Shown here piece by piece: positions 43,074-43,926 of a stretch of DNA of 43,926 nucleotides (the first letter of the stretch is position 1; each line of letters starts with the position of its first letter). The DNA is from Methylococcaceae bacterium UBA7658 (GTDB taxonomy: Bacteria; Pseudomonadota; Gammaproteobacteria; Methylococcales; Methylomonadaceae), in NCBI GenBank assembly GCA_002483425.1, contig DLHW01000051.1:57044-100969 (forward strand). The letters are read 5' to 3'. Below the pieces are notes generated by a model that was given only the letters and a program-made list of their open reading frames with translations, did not search any database and was not told the DNA's origin. Made by a program: the position numbers and the translations under genes.

Positions 43074-43926
43074 GTGCTAGATAAACAACTTATTTCGCCT
43101 TTGCCCTATTTCGCCGATAGCGCCGCCTTATTCGAAGCGGTTGCCGATCTGCCGTGGGCCGTATACCTCGACAGCGGCTTTCCAAATAGCGACCAAGGCA
43201 GATTCGACATTATTGCAGCCGAACCCGTGCTAACGTTAACGACTCGCGGCGAAATTACCCAGATCAACCGGAACGGTTCGGTAATATTCTCGAACCAGGA
43301 TCCGTTCGGCTTAGTCAAAGAAGCTTTACAAGCATCGAATTATGAAGGGTTCGCCGGGCTGCCTTTTAACGGCGGCGCGATCGGTTATTTTTCATACGAT
43401 TTGGCGCGCCGGCTAGAAAAACTGCCTATTATTGCTATCGACGCCGAACAAATCCCTGAAATGGCTGTCGGTATTTACAACTGGGCGGTGGTGGTCGATC
43501 ATTTGCGGCGGCAAACTTTTCTGGTCGGTCACGGTTGCGACGAGTTTCATTGGCAATTATTAATCGGTTTATTCAGTCAATTACCAGTCAACCGCCAGCA
43601 GCGCGCTTTTATCCTTAACGGCGAAGTCAACGCAAACATGACCAAGACCGGGTACCGTTACGCCTTCGAACGTATTAAACATTATCTAAAAGAAGGCGAT
43701 TGTTATCAGGTTAACTTATCGCAACGCTTTACCGCCGGTTGCAATGGCGATCCCTGGACCGCCTACCGGCTTTTGCGCGAGATGAACTCGGCGCCATTCA
43801 GCGCTTACCTTAACTTTCCCGAAGTTCAGATATTAAGCTCATCGCCCGAGCGCTTTTTAAAATTGGTTAACGGTCAAGTCGAAACCAAACCGATTAAGGG
43901 CACAAGACCGAGAAAAGCTTACCCTG
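43074..43926 (+). CDS. pabB: Aminodeoxychorismate synthase component I (cut by window edge)
   Basis: Makes 4-amino-4-deoxychorismate from chorismate in folate synthesis. The window holds the first 284 codons. NGGAIGYFSYDLARRLE is the N-terminal segment, and CYQVNLSQRFTA, LSSSPERFL and TKPIKGTRPR are the signature chorismate-binding motifs, so this is PabB or the closely related TrpE. PabB is favoured by SPERF and the RLEKLP segment. The start is GTG 43074, the only start codon close after an in-frame TAG at 43068; no strong ribosome site is visible. Confidence 0.9.
   Translation, partial: MLDKQLISPLPYFADSAALFEAVADLPWAVYLDSGFPNSDQGRFDIIAAEPVLTLTTRGEITQINRNGSVIFSNQDPFGLVKEALQASNYEGFAGLPFNGGAIGYFSYDLARRLEKLPIIAIDAEQIPEMAVGIYNWAVVVDHLRRQTFLVGHGCDEFHWQLLIGLFSQLPVNRQQRAFILNGEVNANMTKTGYRYAFERIKHYLKEGDCYQVNLSQRFTAGCNGDPWTAYRLLREMNSAPFSAYLNFPEVQILSSSPERFLKLVNGQVETKPIKGTRPRKAYP

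Noticed and set aside
1..43926. CRISPR array, insertion sequence, prophage, tRNA or rRNA
   Set aside because: Reading both strands showed no spaced direct repeats, transposase, phage structural gene or RNA gene signature.

Overview
The window looks like chromosome from a type I (gammaproteobacterial) methanotroph. The evidence is a complete fhcBADC operon for the tetrahydromethanopterin/methylofuran formaldehyde oxidation branch, a full hopanoid locus with a single eukaryote-type squalene synthase, copper genes copC and copD, and gammaproteobacterial synteny (rne divergent from rluC-HAD-sppA). Base composition is moderate and no phage, insertion sequence, rRNA, tRNA or CRISPR array was seen. 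The species assignment is inference from gene content only.

Layout. 1-6.3 kb: the start of rne (cut by the window edge), a long divergent leader, rluC-HAD phosphatase-sppA, then a small PepSY protein and a PhoP/PhoQ-like two-component pair. 6.3-11.8 kb: a stand-alone Rossmann-type (SLOG-like) protein and the fhcB-fhcA-fhcD-fhcC operon on the minus strand; fhcC carries an in-frame TAG at codon 77. 11.9-14.1 kb: ogt-xerD-lpxA-like operon. 14.4-20.2 kb: a less ordinary stretch with two small unknown frames, a GH5 exo-beta-1,3-glucanase-like enzyme and two paralogous SbmA/YddA-type ABC proteins whose nucleotide-binding domains have lost nearly every ATP-binding motif, separated by about 750 bases without a gene.

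20.3-34.6 kb: a glycerophosphodiester phosphodiesterase and gloB, then a long minus-strand series sqs-shc-hpnG-hpnO-copC-copD-dxs, with hpnH, an HpnM/MlaC-like protein and the lipoprotein MlaA divergent on the plus strand. Read together: Dxs feeds the MEP isoprenoid route, Sqs makes squalene, Shc cyclises it to hopene, HpnH adds adenosine, HpnG removes adenine, HpnO aminates the side chain, and the MlaC/MlaA-type proteins may move lipid between the membranes. The copper genes lie inside this series with gaps of only 1-13 bases.

34.6-43.9 kb: a Gfo/Idh/MocA dehydrogenase, a large membrane GGDEF/EAL protein with a substituted EAL site, an outer membrane porin and a small periplasmic binding-protein-like gene, the pseudokinase AMPylator SelO, a GNAT acetyltransferase, and the start of pabB (cut by the window edge).

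The observations most worth a second look are the nonsense codon in fhcC, the pair of ABC proteins with degenerate ATPase sites next to a glucanase, and the copCD genes embedded in the hopanoid/isoprenoid operon.
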